Shown one piece after another: positions 33,040-42,196 of a DNA stretch of 64,000 nt (position 1 is its first letter; each line of letters starts with the position of its first letter). Both the position numbers and the translations under genes were made by a program. Below the pieces are notes generated by a model that was not told the origin of the DNA, did not search any database, and worked only from the letters and a program-made list of their open reading frames with translations. Location: NCBI RefSeq assembly GCF_003019675.1, contig NZ_CP028105.1, positions 186,001-250,000 on the forward strand. Reading direction: 5' to 3'. The stretch comes from Fusobacterium ulcerans. Lineage in GTDB: Bacteria; Fusobacteriota; Fusobacteriia; Fusobacteriales; Fusobacteriaceae.

Positions 33040-33080
33040 AAAATCCATCAATCATAAATTTTGCATGATCAATGGATTTT
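33040..33080 (-). terminator. Terminator of the uracil permease gene
   Basis: AAAATCCAT (33040-33048) / ATGGATTTT (33072-33080), with inner ATCAT/ATGAT pairing; U-rich on the minus strand. Confidence 0.8.
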
Positions 33081-33084
33081 CAAA

Positions 33085-34347
33085 TTAATCTATTTTTTTA
33101 TTTATTGCTACTTCTCTATCTAAAGGAAGAACCTTATTTAAAACTACTCCTGCAAGAGCTGCAAGTGCAAGTCCAGAAAGAGAAACTGTTTTCCAGATAA
33201 CAATATTATCTACTGCTATTCCAAATACAAATATTAATGATGCTATGATAAGATTTCTTGAGTTAGAAAAATCCAATCCTGCATCTACTAATGTTCTTGC
33301 TCCTACTGATGAAATCATTCCAAACAATATTATTGAAACCCCTCCCATTACTGGAGCAGGTATAGTTTGAAGGATAACCCCAAATTTACCTAGAAGTCCT
33401 AAAACAATAGCATAACAAGCTGCTATTCTCAAAATTGATGGATCATAAACTTTAGTTACTGCTAGAACTCCTGTATTTTCTCCATAAGTAGTATTTGCAG
33501 GTCCACCTAAAAGTCCTGCCACTATTGTAGCAACTCCATCTCCCATAAGTGTTCTGTGTATTCCGGGATTTTTAAAGAAATCTTTTCCTACAACAGCACC
33601 ATTTGTTGTAATATCTCCAATATGCTCAATAAAAACTACTAAAGCTATAGGAGCTATTGCAAGTACTGCACTTACAGAAAAGTGAGGAAGTGTAAAAAGA
33701 TCATTTGCAGCTTCTGCTGAAAGGCCTATCCAATTTGCTTTTGCAATAGGCTCAAAGCTTACAAGCCCCATAAACATAGCCACCACATATCCCAATGTTA
33801 CAGATATTAAAATTGGAACTAGTCTAAAAAATGATTTTTTCATTATTGTAATACTTATCATAGAAATAATAACTACCAAAGCAATTATCAAGCTTTTAGG
33901 ATCAAACTTACCATTTGCATATCCTGCCATGCTCAAAGCTACTGGACTCATTCTAAGCCCTATTACCATTATAATTGGTCCTGTTACTACTGGCGGGAAA
34001 AAAGATTTAATCTTTTCTACACCAAAAACTTTTACCAAGTAAGCCATTAACAGATAAATAAATCCTGCTGCTATAACTCCGCCTTTTACAGCTCCTATCC
34101 CTTCATCTTTCAATACAAGAGATAAAGCTCCTATAAACGCAAAAGAAGATCCCAAAAATACTGGTACTATCCTCTTAGTACAAAAGTGAAATATCAGTGT
34201 TCCTGCTCCTGCTGCTATAAGTGCGATAGAAGGATTCAATCCAGTTAAAAAAGGAACTAAAACTGTTGCTCCAAACATTGCAAGCACGTGTTGTGCCCCT
34301 AACAGAAGCTTTGTCTTGCTTCCTATTTTTTCCATGCTATTATCCAT
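33085..34347 (-). CDS. uraA: Uracil/xanthine permease, NCS2 family
   Basis: A 420-residue protein with fourteen predicted helices. NCS2 signatures: LLLGAQHVLAMFGATVLVPF at the start, the QH motif, GDGVATIVAGLLGGPANTTYGENTGVLAVT in the middle, and PAPVMGGVSIILFGMISSVG. The conserved Glu in VVFIEHIGDI fits UraA's uracil-contacting residue. It imports uracil with protons. It has its own terminator downstream; the thioesterase gene upstream ends in a terminator too, so it is probably a single-gene unit. Confidence 0.9.
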   Translation of the reverse strand: MDNSMEKIGSKTKLLLGAQHVLAMFGATVLVPFLTGLNPSIALIAAGAGTLIFHFCTKRIVPVFLGSSFAFIGALSLVLKDEGIGAVKGGVIAAGFIYLLMAYLVKVFGVEKIKSFFPPVVTGPIIMVIGLRMSPVALSMAGYANGKFDPKSLIIALVVIISMISITIMKKSFFRLVPILISVTLGYVVAMFMGLVSFEPIAKANWIGLSAEAANDLFTLPHFSVSAVLAIAPIALVVFIEHIGDITTNGAVVGKDFFKNPGIHRTLMGDGVATIVAGLLGGPANTTYGENTGVLAVTKVYDPSILRIAACYAIVLGLLGKFGVILQTIPAPVMGGVSIILFGMISSVGARTLVDAGLDFSNSRNLIIASLIFVFGIAVDNIVIWKTVSLSGLALAALAGVVLNKVLPLDREVAINKKID

Positions 34348-34394
34348 TTTTCCCCCTTTTAAAATATATTATTAAAATTTATTTACTCCTTAAA

Positions 34395-34422
34395 AAAAGG
34401 ATAGTACTGGGACTACCCTTTT
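34395..34422 (-). terminator. Terminator of the thioesterase gene
   Basis: Stem 34395-34405 / 34412-34422 (11 bp with one G-U on the minus strand) and a U-rich tail. Confidence 0.75.
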
Positions 34423-34790
34423 AATTTACTTAAAAATTTCTCTTCGTTTACTATAAATCTTCCATGCTTTCCTTCTCCAACTAGAGTATCTCCATGATAC
34501 ACTTTTACAGAGAAATCAAGTTTTTTACCATCAATTTTTTCAAGAACAGATACACATTTAATTTTATCTCCTACAAGATTAGCTTTCAAATGCTTTATAT
34601 CTACTGATATTCCTACTGTTGTTTCTCCTGCTGGAAGTTCTTTCTGTACCAGTTCAAATGAGGCATTTTCCATAAATGCTATAAGTATTGGTGTTGCAAA
34701 AACATTTAAAGCTCCAGATGCGATCTTAGCTGCTGTTTCATTTTCATTTACTATTTTTTCAAGTGTTAAGCTCATTCCTTCTTTCAGCAT
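34413..34790 (-). CDS. Hotdog-fold thioesterase, fluoroacetyl-CoA thioesterase (FlK)-like
   Basis: A 125-residue single-domain hotdog protein. ALNVFATPILIAFMENASFE is the conserved helix region of FlK-like thioesterases and TTVGISVDIKHLKANLVGDK the central strands. FlK from Streptomyces hydrolyses fluoroacetyl-CoA; homologues in anaerobes act on unknown acyl-CoAs. SD AGGAGG. Last gene of the 36606-34413 minus-strand run. Confidence 0.8.
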   Translation of the reverse strand: MLKEGMSLTLEKIVNENETAAKIASGALNVFATPILIAFMENASFELVQKELPAGETTVGISVDIKHLKANLVGDKIKCVSVLEKIDGKKLDFSVKVYHGDTLVGEGKHGRFIVNEEKFLSKLKG

Positions 34791-34853
34791 TTTATCCTCC
34801 TGATATTAAATTCTCGAAAAATTATACTACAATAATGTGCTTCTGTCAATAGT

Positions 34854-35111
34854 TTACTTCATTGTATCTTTTTTCAGTTTAGGTTTTCTTCCATTCAAGA
34901 CCATATATCCTACCCATAGAATAGCATAAGAGAAATATACACCTAAATTATTTTTCTTTCTATTGAAGTATTCAAATACCTTATATCCTGTTTTTAATAT
35001 TCCCACAACATATTTATCATCTGATTCTTTTGTTGAACTCGCCAAAAGAATTCCGACATATGCTGCAATTATTAATAATGATATCCCTATAACTATCCAT
35101 ACCTTTAACAT
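34854..35111 (-). CDS. Small membrane protein of unknown function
   Basis: An 85-residue protein with an N-terminal membrane helix (VWIVIGISLLIIAAYVGILL) and a second hydrophobic stretch (YFSYAILWVGYMVL), ending in a basic tail (RKPKLKKDTMK). SD GGAGGGGG. It lies 22 bp after thiN and 63 bp before the thioesterase gene. No family recognised. Confidence 0.6.
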   Translation of the reverse strand: MLKVWIVIGISLLIIAAYVGILLASSTKESDDKYVVGILKTGYKVFEYFNRKKNNLGVYFSYAILWVGYMVLNGRKPKLKKDTMK

Positions 35112-35133
35112 ATGCTCCCCCTCCTACAGTAAT

Positions 35134-35766
35134 TTATCCATTTAATACTATCCCCATCAATTTCCCTGTATCAAAAGTTACTCTGCACCTGTCTTCTACA
35201 GCTACATTGCTCATACAGATGGAATCCCCCTGATGGAGTGTATATTTATTCAATGGATACTTGAATCCTTCTAATGTAAGCCCTTCAACTTTTTCAGAGA
35301 AAGGAACAAAAGAAATAGTTTTTCCATTTAATTCTGTTAATTCAGCTTTTTTCTCAATAGAAAATATTTTTTCTTTTTCTGTCACAAACATAAGATTCTT
35401 AAATTTAAATATGAGATTCAGGTTAGTCAATAAATGATCTATTCTTCCTCCCAGTCCTCCAATTATAGTAATCTTATCATAATCCATCTTGGAAATATGC
35501 TGTAATATCAACTCACCATCTGTATAATCTTTATCCTTAGGAAATTTTTTTATTGTTACTTTATTATTACGATATTTCTCTATGATTTCCTTTGTTACAG
35601 AATCAAGATCTCCCCATATTTCTAAGGGTAAAATCCCTAAAGTCTCTAAATGGTTAGCTCCACCATCAGCACAATAAATGTCTCCTTTTTCTTTAGCCAA
35701 TAATTTTATATAAAATTCTCTGCTCCCTTCAAGCTGTCCATTAAAAAATACATATGCTGTTTTCAT
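35134..35766 (-). CDS. thiN: Thiamine pyrophosphokinase
   Basis: A 210-residue cytosolic enzyme converting thiamine plus ATP to thiamine diphosphate and AMP. Motifs: CADGGANHL (near residue 34), GDLDSV (near 54), FPKDKDYTDGELIL (near 79) and GGLGGRIDHLLTNL (near 104), the Asp-rich catalytic and binding segments of TPK. The C-terminal part is the shorter thiamin-binding domain. It starts 16 bp after the EEP gene. The product serves pyruvate:ferredoxin-type enzymes. Confidence 0.93.
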   Translation of the reverse strand: MKTAYVFFNGQLEGSREFYIKLLAKEKGDIYCADGGANHLETLGILPLEIWGDLDSVTKEIIEKYRNNKVTIKKFPKDKDYTDGELILQHISKMDYDKITIIGGLGGRIDHLLTNLNLIFKFKNLMFVTEKEKIFSIEKKAELTELNGKTISFVPFSEKVEGLTLEGFKYPLNKYTLHQGDSICMSNVAVEDRCRVTFDTGKLMGIVLNG

Positions 35767-35781
35767 CGTTACCTCTATGTT

Positions 35782-36606
35782 TTAGTCATCATCCTCTGAT
35801 ATTTTTACTACTATGAATATAGGAAGATGATCTGATATTTTATCTTTCATAAGTCTATATTGTCCCTGAGTAAAATCCAAGGCTCCACTTTTCCCTGTAA
35901 ATTCTTTAGTATATATTGTAGAGAGAAACATATTATCATAAGAACTTGCCAAGCTTTTCTTTCCCAGTGTTGTTTTAATAACTGGGCTTAAAGCATATAT
36001 TATTTTATCAGGATGGGAAAGCAATTTCTCAAATGATTCATCAAATCCAGATAAATTAAAATCTCCAGCAATAATAACATCATTTTCTTTCAAATCCAGA
36101 TTTTGAAAATAATCGTATACTTCATTCATTTTAAAAGCTTCCGCTCTCCTTGCACTTTCATTTTTTCCAAATACTGAATGTACAAGAACAAATGTAAAAT
36201 CAAACTCTCCTATTTTAAAATCTGCTCCATATGGAGGTCTTGCAAATTTTTCTTCTGTATCTTTATAGAATCCTCTTTCTTTTAAAAATTCTACTTTATC
36301 TTTTTTCCACACATAAGCAAAATATTCCTTATAGCTATTTTTTCCTACTGGATATGGAGAAATGTGATAATCCCATTTTTCTCCTGACACCTTCTCCAGA
36401 GCATTGATAAGTTTTTCTACACCTTCTGCATCCATTACTTCTATAAGCCCTGCTATATCAAACATCTCAAGTGCCTGTGCTGTCAATATATAGTCTTTCT
36501 GACTTTTCCCCAGCCTTAGTGTATTAAAAGATGCTATATATCCCTCTTGAGCAAAAATTGTCATTGCTAACAGAAAATATATAAAAACTAGTTTTATTTT
36601 TTTCAT
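35782..36606 (-). CDS. Exported endonuclease/exonuclease/phosphatase-family hydrolase
   Basis: A 274-residue protein with a signal peptide (MKKIKLVFIYFLLAMTIFAQ, cut near 20). EEP-fold motifs: ASFNTLRLG, then the catalytic DxN in IIAGDFNLSG near residue 180, and the terminal SDHLPIFI near 264. It could be a DNase-like nuclease or a phosphodiesterase; substrate not decidable. First gene of the minus-strand run with thiN. Confidence 0.85.
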   Translation of the reverse strand: MKKIKLVFIYFLLAMTIFAQEGYIASFNTLRLGKSQKDYILTAQALEMFDIAGLIEVMDAEGVEKLINALEKVSGEKWDYHISPYPVGKNSYKEYFAYVWKKDKVEFLKERGFYKDTEEKFARPPYGADFKIGEFDFTFVLVHSVFGKNESARRAEAFKMNEVYDYFQNLDLKENDVIIAGDFNLSGFDESFEKLLSHPDKIIYALSPVIKTTLGKKSLASSYDNMFLSTIYTKEFTGKSGALDFTQGQYRLMKDKISDHLPIFIVVKISEDDD

Positions 36607-36682
36607 ATTTCACACACCTTTTTTGTAAAAAATACTATTATGTTAATTTTACCATATTTTAGTCAATAAACAATGAGAAAAA

Positions 36683-36711
36683 TTGACTTTTTTTCATTTT
36701 TGAACTATAAT
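36683..36711 (+). promoter_or_regulatory. Promoter of the HAD phosphatase gene
   Basis: TTGACT (36683-36688), 17-bp spacer, TATAAT (36706-36711). Confidence 0.7.
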
Positions 36712-36761
36712 TTCTTAACATGGAGAATTAATTTCATATAAAAAATGAGGGGATGATATAT

Positions 36762-37478
36762 ATGATTGCAGCATTTTTTGACATTGATGGGACAATTTAT
36801 AGAAATTCTCTTCTGACTGAGCATTTTAAGAAACTTATAAAATATGAATTGCTGGATTTTAGAGAATATGACACAAGAGTAAAAGAAGCTTTCAAGCTTT
36901 GGGATGAGAGAGTTGGAGACTATGATAAATATCTCCTTGGACTTACTCAAACTTATGTTGATGCTATAAAAGGGCTCTCTACAAAATATAATGATTTTGT
37001 AGCAGATCAGGTAGTCGAGTTAAAAGGAAACAGAGTTTATTCTTATACTAGAAGAATGATAAAATGGCATAAGGAACAGGGACATAAAGTTATTTTCATC
37101 TCTGGAAGTCCTGATTTTTTAGTGTCTAGAATGGCTAAAAAATGGAAAGCTGATGATTTCTGCGGTTCTGTATACCATATAAAAGATGGAGTTCTTTCTG
37201 GAAAAATTTCACCTATGTGGGATTCAGAAAATAAAATGAAATCTATACATATGTTCTGCCAGAAATATGGCATTGATTTGATGAAAAGTTATGCTTATGG
37301 AGATACTCATGGAGATTACAGTATGCTTCTCAGTGTCGGACACCCAAGAGCTATTAATCCCAGCCTTGAACTTCTAAACAGTATAAGGGAATCTGATTAT
37401 CTCAAAAAAAATACAGAAATAATCATAGAACGGAAAGATATTATTTATAAAGTTCACTCTGATGTAGAAACTTTATAA
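36762..37478 (+). CDS. HAD-superfamily phosphatase, SerB-like subfamily IB
   Basis: A 238-residue protein. Motif I FFDIDGTIY (D7, D9), motif II FISGSPDFL, and motif IV GDTHGDYSML. The helical cap follows motif I. Subfamily IB enzymes dephosphorylate phosphoserine or similar small phosphates. ATG 36753 is also in frame, but GAGGGG (36748-36752) better fits ATG 36762, giving MIAAFFDIDGTIY. A small unknown gene follows after 26 bp. Confidence 0.85.
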   Translation: MIAAFFDIDGTIYRNSLLTEHFKKLIKYELLDFREYDTRVKEAFKLWDERVGDYDKYLLGLTQTYVDAIKGLSTKYNDFVADQVVELKGNRVYSYTRRMIKWHKEQGHKVIFISGSPDFLVSRMAKKWKADDFCGSVYHIKDGVLSGKISPMWDSENKMKSIHMFCQKYGIDLMKSYAYGDTHGDYSMLLSVGHPRAINPSLELLNSIRESDYLKKNTEIIIERKDIIYKVHSDVETL

Positions 37479-37504
37479 TTTTTAGGTTTACAAAGGAGGC
37501 AAAT

Positions 37505-37843
37505 ATGACAGTGAGATTATTTTATTTTATAATTTCATTTATGTTTATGTTTTTTACTTCTAATTTTGATATTCAGGAAAAGCATTCTGCCTTTAAAGAT
37601 TTACCTCAAAACATTCTTCTTTTAGGTAAAATAGAGAGCAGTCGAGAATATAGCTTCATAAAAATAGACAAAATAGAACTTGCAGACAGGACAAATTTAA
37701 AAAATCCTATACCTGCATTTTTAGAAATGACAGAGATTGTTACAGAAGAGCCTTGCATAAATACTGTTATTTATCCACAAAAAGATAGTTTAACATTTTA
37801 TACAATCCTTGAACGGTATGGTTCCCGAATTCTTTTGATTTAA
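37505..37843 (+). CDS. Small protein with N-terminal hydrophobic segment, unknown
   Basis: A 112-residue protein. The first 20 residues (MTVRLFYFIISFMFMFFTSN) are a signal or membrane anchor; the rest is a small mixed domain with two cysteine-poor strands (FIKIDKIELADRTNL). SD AAGGAGG. No family recognised. Lies between the HAD gene and the giant activase. Confidence 0.55.
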   Translation: MTVRLFYFIISFMFMFFTSNFDIQEKHSAFKDLPQNILLLGKIESSREYSFIKIDKIELADRTNLKNPIPAFLEMTEIVTEEPCINTVIYPQKDSLTFYTILERYGSRILLI

Positions 37844-37901
37844 CAATCTCTCATAAAAATCACATTATATTTAAATGAAACAATAATAAGGAGATTAATT
37901 T

Positions 37902-40900
37902 ATGAGAGAATTTCATATAGGAATGGATGTTGGTTCTACTACTATAAAAATAGTCTGTCTTGATGAAAAGGATAATATTATTTACTCAATTTATCAAAGA
38001 CACCTTTCAAATGTTAGAGAAACAACAAAGAAAATGTTTGATGAATTTTTAGAACATATTAAAAGTAATTTTGGTGAAGATATAAGATACAGAATAAGTA
38101 TCACTGGTTCCAGTGGAATGGGAATATCTTCATGGATTGGAATAGATTTTGTTCAAGAAGTTATTGCCTGTATCAAATCTATCGAAACACTTATACCAGA
38201 AACTGATGTAGCTATAGAATTAGGTGGAGAAGATGCAAAAATAACTTTCCTTAAAAATGATATGGATCAAAGAATGAATGGAAGCTGTGCTGGTGGTACA
38301 GGAGCATTCATTGATCAAATAGCTACTCTTTTAGATACAGATGCTTCAGGTCTTAATGAACTTGCTAAGGGATTCGATTCTATCTATCCTATTGCTGCAA
38401 GATGTGGAGTATTTGCAAAAACTGACATACAGCCTCTTATCAATGAAGGGGTAAAAAAAGAAAATATAGCTGTATCTGTACTTCAGGCTGTAGTCAACCA
38501 AACTATAACAGGTCTTGCCTGTGGTAAAAAAATAACTGGAAAAGTAGCTTTTTTAGGAGGGCCTCTTTTCTTTTTAAGTGAGCTTAGAAATAGATTTATC
38601 GACACTTTGAAACTTACTCCTGAAGATGTCGTTTTCCCTGAAAATTCACAGCTTTTTGTTGCTCAGGGAGCTGCTTTCCTTGCTAAAGAAAATGAATCTG
38701 TATTTTCATATGATGAACTTAAAACAAAAATAGAACGTCTTAATGAAAAAGATACTTCTGATACTTCAAGGTTGCAGCCATTATTTGAAAACGAAGATGC
38801 ACTTAATGAATTTCTTGAAAGACATGAAAAAGAAAAAATAGAAACAAGAGATTTAAGTACTTATGAAGGAAATGCTTATTTAGGAATAGATGCAGGTTCT
38901 ACTACTATTAAAGTGGTTCTTATTTCAGAAGAAAAAGAGATATTATTCTCTCACTATTCTCATAATAAAGGAAATCCACTTGATAATATTATTGCTACAC
39001 TTAAGAATTTGTATTCAAAGATGTCTGAAAAAGTTATTATCAAAGGTTCATGTGTTACTGGATATGGAGAAAGCCTTATTAAAGCAGCACTGAGAGTTGA
39101 TATTGGTATAGTTGAAACTATGGCTCATTACAAAGGATCTCAATTCTTCCAGCCAAATGTTGATTTTATACTTGATATTGGTGGACAGGACATGAAATGT
39201 CTGAAAATACAGGATGGTATTATAACTTCCATTCTTTTAAATGAAGCTTGTTCTTCAGGGTGTGGATCATTCCTTGAAACATTTGCTCATTCACTTGGAA
39301 TGGATATTTTAGAATTTTCAAGATTGGGAATGGAATCTAAATCTCCTGCTGACCTTGGTACCAGATGTACTGTATTTATGAACTCAAAAGTTAAACAGGC
39401 TCAAAAAGATGGAGTAGAAGTCTCAGATATCTCTGCTGGACTTTCTTATTCTGTTGTAAAAAATACTCTTTTTAAAGTTATAAAAATAAAAAATAAAGAT
39501 GAATTAGGTAAAAATATAGTTGTACAAGGTGGAACTTTCCTTAACAATTCTGTACTAAGAGCTTTTGAATTAGTTTCAGAAAGAAATGTAATCAGACCTA
39601 ATGTTGCTGGACTTATGGGAGCTTTTGGAGCTGCCCTTATAGCCATGGAGCAAGCTGAAGAAAGTTCAACTATTATGACTCTTGATGAGCTTAATAATTT
39701 CAACTGTACTACAAATCTTACTAGATGTAAACTTTGTAATAATCATTGTCTGCTGACTATTCATAAGTTCAAAAATGGAGAAACTTTCATCTCTGGTAAC
39801 AGATGCGACAATCCACTTGGAAAAATGAAGAAAAATACAGCTCCTAATATGTTTGATTATAAGTACAACAGATTATTTAATTACACACCTTTAGAGCCTT
39901 CAAAAGCTACAAGAGGAGAAATTGGTGTTCCTAGAGTATTGAATTTTTACGATTCATATCCATTCTGGTTTACATTATTGACTCATCTTGGATTTAGGGT
40001 AATTATATCTGATGACTCATCTAAAAAATTATACGAAAAAGGAATAGACACAATATCTTCTGATTCTATATGCTATCCTGCAAAACTTGTTCATGGACAT
40101 ATTGTAGATCTTATAGAAAAAGGGGTAAAAAGAATATTCTATCCTTGTGTTATATTTGAGGAAAAAGAGGATATAAAATCTTCTAATCAGTTTAACTGTC
40201 CAATTGTTATGTCTTATCCAGAAGTTATTAATAACAACATGGATATCTTAAAAGAAAAACATATTGATTTGATATTACCTTTCTTCTCATTTGAAAGTAA
40301 GGAAGTACTTTACAAAACTGTATTTGAAGAATTTGAAAGATTTGGAATAACAAAATCCGAAGCTAAAATGGCTGTAGATGCAGCATGGGAAGAAAAATAT
40401 AATTTCAGAAAAGATATGAGAAACAAAGCTCTTGAAATAATTGCTGATTTAGAAAGAACTGGAAAAACTGGAGTAGTTCTTTGTGGAAGACCTTACCATT
40501 GTGATAAAGAGATTCATCATGGTATCCCAAATATAATAAATTCATTTGGAATAGCTGTTCTTACAGGAGATGCTGTTGCCAGTCTCGCTTCTTTAGATGA
40601 AGAGCTTAGAGTAATAGATCAGTGGACATATCATTCAAGATTGTACAGAGCTGCTGCCTATGTTGGAAAAAGCAGCTGTCTTGAACTTATTGAATTAAAT
40701 AGTTTCAGCTGTGGTATAGATGCTGTAACTACTGATCAGGTAGAAGAAATTTTAGCTAATCACGGAAAAGTTCATACTCTTCTGAAAATAGATGAAATAA
40801 GCAATCTTGGTTCTGTAAAAATAAGAATAAGAAGTCTTTTAGCTGCTCTTGATTACAAGAAAAATGCTCTTAGATCTTCTCTTAAAAAGAAAATAGAATA

Positions 40901-42131
40901 CAAAAAAGCCCAATTTACAAAGAAAATGAAAAAAGAATACACTATTTTAGCTCCACAAATGGCACCTATGCACTTTAAATTATTGAAAACTGCTTTCAAA
41001 GCTGAAGGATATAATCTTGAAGTTTTAGAAGAGACACAGGAAGCATTAGATTGTGGACTTCAATATGTCAACAATGATGCCTGCTATCCATCTATATTAG
41101 TTATTGGAGAACTTATTGCAGCACTTAAATCAGGAAAATACGACCTTGATAAAACTGCTGTTATGATCTCTCAAACTGGTGGAAGCTGTCGTGCTACCAA
41201 CTATGTTGGATTTTTGAAAAAAGCTATTAGAGACAGCGGCTTTGAAAAAATACCAATTTTATCTTTAAATGCAAGCGGTTTTGAAAAACAGGAAGGTTTC
41301 TCTATCACTCTTCCTTTTGCTCATAAATGTCTGATAGCTGTATCATATGGAGATATTCTTATGAAGCTTCTCTATCATGTACGTCCTTATGAAAAAATCA
41401 AAGGAAGTGCTTTGGAATTATATGAAAAATGGAATGAAAAAGTTAAAGAAAACATAGCAAATGGTAAATTTTCTCAATTTAAAAGTAATATAAATGCAAT
41501 AGTAGAAGATTTTTCTAAGATTGAAGTCTCTGATGAAAAGAAAATAAAAGTAGGAATAGTTGGAGAAATTCTTGTTAAGTTCAGTCCTTTTGCCAATAAT
41601 AATTTAGCTGACTTCATTGAAGCTGAAGGTGGAGAAGTATATACTTCAAGTCTTATGAGCTTTGTAAAATATTGTATATATAGTGATATATTTATTACAG
41701 AAAGATTCAAAGGTAAAATTGCAGCAATGAAACTTAAAGCTGCCCTTTGGGTAATAGACCAGTATACAAAAGTATTAAATAATGCTTTACAAAAGAATCC
41801 TAGATTTGGTCATGAAGATTCTATTCAAGACCTTGCTAAAAAAACTTCTCAATATATCTCAATAGGAAATCAATCTGGAGAAGGATGGTTTCTTATGGGA
41901 GAAATGATAGAATTCATTGAAAAAGATGTTCCTAATATAGTTTGTGTTCAACCTTTTGGATGTCTTCCAAATCATATAACAGGAAAAGGTATGATTAAGA
42001 AGTTGAGATCAGAATATTCTAATGTCAATATAGCTCCTATAGATTATGACCCTGCTTATTCTGAAGTTAATCAATTAAATAGGATAAAACTTATGCTGTC
42101 TGTTGCCAGAAAAAACCTAAAAAATTCTTAA
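37902..42131 (+). CDS. Giant acyl-CoA dehydratase activase-related protein (two BcrAD/BadFG ATPase domains)
   Basis: A 1409-residue protein. Two ASKHA ATPase domains like HgdC (activator of 2-hydroxyglutaryl-CoA dehydratase): GMDVGSTTIKIV near residue 6 and GIDAGSTTIKVV near 328. Each carries the Cys-Gly loop that in HgdC holds a bridging [4Fe-4S] (NGSCAGGTGAF, ACSSGCGSFLE). Next come a Cys motif (CKLCNNHCLL, near 607), a DUF2229-like region and a C-terminal HgdD-like region. Usual function: ATP-driven electron injection into a dehydratase or a related Fe-S enzyme. No dehydratase subunits are nearby, so the partner is unknown. SD AAGGAG. Long monocistronic unit. Confidence 0.85.
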   Translation: MREFHIGMDVGSTTIKIVCLDEKDNIIYSIYQRHLSNVRETTKKMFDEFLEHIKSNFGEDIRYRISITGSSGMGISSWIGIDFVQEVIACIKSIETLIPETDVAIELGGEDAKITFLKNDMDQRMNGSCAGGTGAFIDQIATLLDTDASGLNELAKGFDSIYPIAARCGVFAKTDIQPLINEGVKKENIAVSVLQAVVNQTITGLACGKKITGKVAFLGGPLFFLSELRNRFIDTLKLTPEDVVFPENSQLFVAQGAAFLAKENESVFSYDELKTKIERLNEKDTSDTSRLQPLFENEDALNEFLERHEKEKIETRDLSTYEGNAYLGIDAGSTTIKVVLISEEKEILFSHYSHNKGNPLDNIIATLKNLYSKMSEKVIIKGSCVTGYGESLIKAALRVDIGIVETMAHYKGSQFFQPNVDFILDIGGQDMKCLKIQDGIITSILLNEACSSGCGSFLETFAHSLGMDILEFSRLGMESKSPADLGTRCTVFMNSKVKQAQKDGVEVSDISAGLSYSVVKNTLFKVIKIKNKDELGKNIVVQGGTFLNNSVLRAFELVSERNVIRPNVAGLMGAFGAALIAMEQAEESSTIMTLDELNNFNCTTNLTRCKLCNNHCLLTIHKFKNGETFISGNRCDNPLGKMKKNTAPNMFDYKYNRLFNYTPLEPSKATRGEIGVPRVLNFYDSYPFWFTLLTHLGFRVIISDDSSKKLYEKGIDTISSDSICYPAKLVHGHIVDLIEKGVKRIFYPCVIFEEKEDIKSSNQFNCPIVMSYPEVINNNMDILKEKHIDLILPFFSFESKEVLYKTVFEEFERFGITKSEAKMAVDAAWEEKYNFRKDMRNKALEIIADLERTGKTGVVLCGRPYHCDKEIHHGIPNIINSFGIAVLTGDAVASLASLDEELRVIDQWTYHSRLYRAAAYVGKSSCLELIELNSFSCGIDAVTTDQVEEILANHGKVHTLLKIDEISNLGSVKIRIRSLLAALDYKKNALRSSLKKKIEYKKAQFTKKMKKEYTILAPQMAPMHFKLLKTAFKAEGYNLEVLEETQEALDCGLQYVNNDACYPSILVIGELIAALKSGKYDLDKTAVMISQTGGSCRATNYVGFLKKAIRDSGFEKIPILSLNASGFEKQEGFSITLPFAHKCLIAVSYGDILMKLLYHVRPYEKIKGSALELYEKWNEKVKENIANGKFSQFKSNINAIVEDFSKIEVSDEKKIKVGIVGEILVKFSPFANNNLADFIEAEGGEVYTSSLMSFVKYCIYSDIFITERFKGKIAAMKLKAALWVIDQYTKVLNNALQKNPRFGHEDSIQDLAKKTSQYISIGNQSGEGWFLMGEMIEFIEKDVPNIVCVQPFGCLPNHITGKGMIKKLRSEYSNVNIAPIDYDPAYSEVNQLNRIKLMLSVARKNLKNS

Positions 42132-42146
42132 AAAATATTTAATTTG

Positions 42147-42155
42147 TGATATAAT
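42147..42155 (+). promoter_or_regulatory. Extended -10 promoter of the aminotransferase gene
   Basis: TGA-TATAAT (TG at 42147-42148, TATAAT 42150-42155); -35 is poor. Confidence 0.45.
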
Positions 42156-42196
42156 TAAAGAAATAAAGAGGTTTTAATTTTTTGGAGGTGGATTGA

